Below, one piece after another: positions 63,643-64,000 of a DNA stretch of 64,000 nt. This stretch comes from Endozoicomonas sp. SCSIO W0465 (GTDB taxonomy: Bacteria; Pseudomonadota; Gammaproteobacteria; Pseudomonadales; Endozoicomonadaceae), in the NCBI RefSeq assembly GCF_023716865.1, contig NZ_CP092417.1, positions 164,001 to 228,000 of the forward strand, written 5' to 3'. A program made the position numbers and the translations under genes. Positions within the stretch are counted from its first letter, which is position 1. Each line of letters starts with the position of its first letter. The notes under the pieces were generated by a model. It saw nothing but the letters and a program-made list of their open reading frames with translations, had not been told where the DNA came from and made no database searches.

Positions 63643-64000
63643 ATGCAGTTTGTTCCTGTTAAACAATTGCTGGTGACGGTATGGCTCATAACGGTCAGCT
63701 TCTTTGCCAGTGCTGAGCCACCCAGGGTTCTTGCCAGTATCAAGCCCTTGCAGCTGATTGCCCAGGCGGTTACCGAGGGGGTTACGGAGGCTGATGTATT
63801 GTTACCGCCGGGCAGTTCTCCCCATAGTCATAGCCTGAAGCCCTCTGATGCCCGTAAATTGCGGAGTGCAGATATCATTTTTTGGGTAGGTCCTTCAATG
63901 GAGACTTTCCTGCCAAAAATGTTGGCCTCTGCAAAGGGGGGAAAGGCAGTATCCATGATGGATATTCACGGGATTCGCCTGCGCGGCAGTGATGAGGATG
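63643..64000 (+). CDS. znuA: High-affinity zinc ABC transporter, periplasmic binding protein (partial)
   Basis: ATG 63643 begins a protein that runs off the window after 119 codons. Residues 1-24 form a signal peptide (LLVTVWLITVSFFASAE). The mature part matches cluster A-I metal-binding proteins: VLASIKPLQLIAQAVTEGV, then LLPPGSSPHSHSLKPSDARK, whose His residues bind zinc, and ADIIFWVGPSMETFLPKML. It delivers zinc to ZnuBC in the inner membrane. The Zur-type box upstream supports zinc rather than manganese. The ribosome site is weak. Confidence 0.9.
   Translation, partial: MQFVPVKQLLVTVWLITVSFFASAEPPRVLASIKPLQLIAQAVTEGVTEADVLLPPGSSPHSHSLKPSDARKLRSADIIFWVGPSMETFLPKMLASAKGGKAVSMMDIHGIRLRGSDED

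Noticed and set aside
1..64000. CRISPR arrays, rRNA or tRNA genes
   Set aside because: No regularly spaced repeats and no rRNA or tRNA-like sequence was noticed. The repeats present are IS ends, MITEs and the IS21 terminal array. A tRNA scan was not possible.

Overview
The window looks like a chromosomal accessory region of a marine gammaproteobacterium. The IS density, a eukaryotic-like Ser/Thr kinase, and the style of the umuDC, recX, cspA and znuA genes would fit an animal symbiont such as Endozoicomonas, but that genus is a guess from memory and not a search result. I saw no rRNA, tRNA or CRISPR array.

Layout. (1) 1-13285 is the end of a phage-type structural region: a partial gene, a Gln/Pro-rich protein, and a giant 'polyvalent' protein (ParB/DdrB-like, GP88-like, RadC/JAB-like, zinc metallopeptidase and LPD38-like segments). 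The giant gene is broken by a frameshift near 8.81-8.87 kb and an amber codon at 9107. (2) 13.5-23.3 kb holds small accessory genes, two CBM48-like genes and a nested IS complex (IS66 inside an IS1595-type element). (3) 23.5-34.3 kb holds a helicase-associated-domain protein, a three-gene AbiE-like toxin/antitoxin plus PP2C phosphatase cluster whose toxin gene carries an IS1595-type insertion, SEC-C proteins and hypotheticals. (4) 34.5-42.4 kb has IS66 placed in front of an XRE regulator and membrane-protein pair, a second set of small accessory genes, a decayed phage gene, cspA, recX and a LexA-box-driven umuD. (5) 42.4-48.05 kb is umuC split by an IS21 element that is itself split by an IS1182-type element. 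(6) 48.15-60.54 kb is the most interesting part: a three-gene minus-strand operon with ATGA-type overlaps, encoding a PD-(D/E)XK-like nuclease, a SAP/winged-helix-like protein and an unknown protein. It is cut by two IS66 copies (one a host for a third), two DDE/IS4-like elements, two MITEs and one IS1595-type element. (7) 60.6-64.0 kb has a second IS1595-type copy without target duplication, a small ORF, a protein kinase, and the start of znuA behind a Zur-type palindrome.

The recurring theme is a recent IS burst. Most insertions keep perfect target-site duplications. Removing each insertion plus one duplication copy restores an exact multiple of three and an uninterrupted frame in seven disrupted host or IS genes or gene sets: the PGYV-family gene, the NTase toxin, the SEC-C/pRiA4b gene, umuC, istA, IS66 copy F and all three genes of the 48-60 kb operon. 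Three small accessory protein families (a 'WNR' family, a 'PGYV' Zn-ribbon family and an AP2-like family) recur in different combinations at about 14.8-16.0, 20.4-22.8 and 38-39.1 kb and look like a shuffled gene set.
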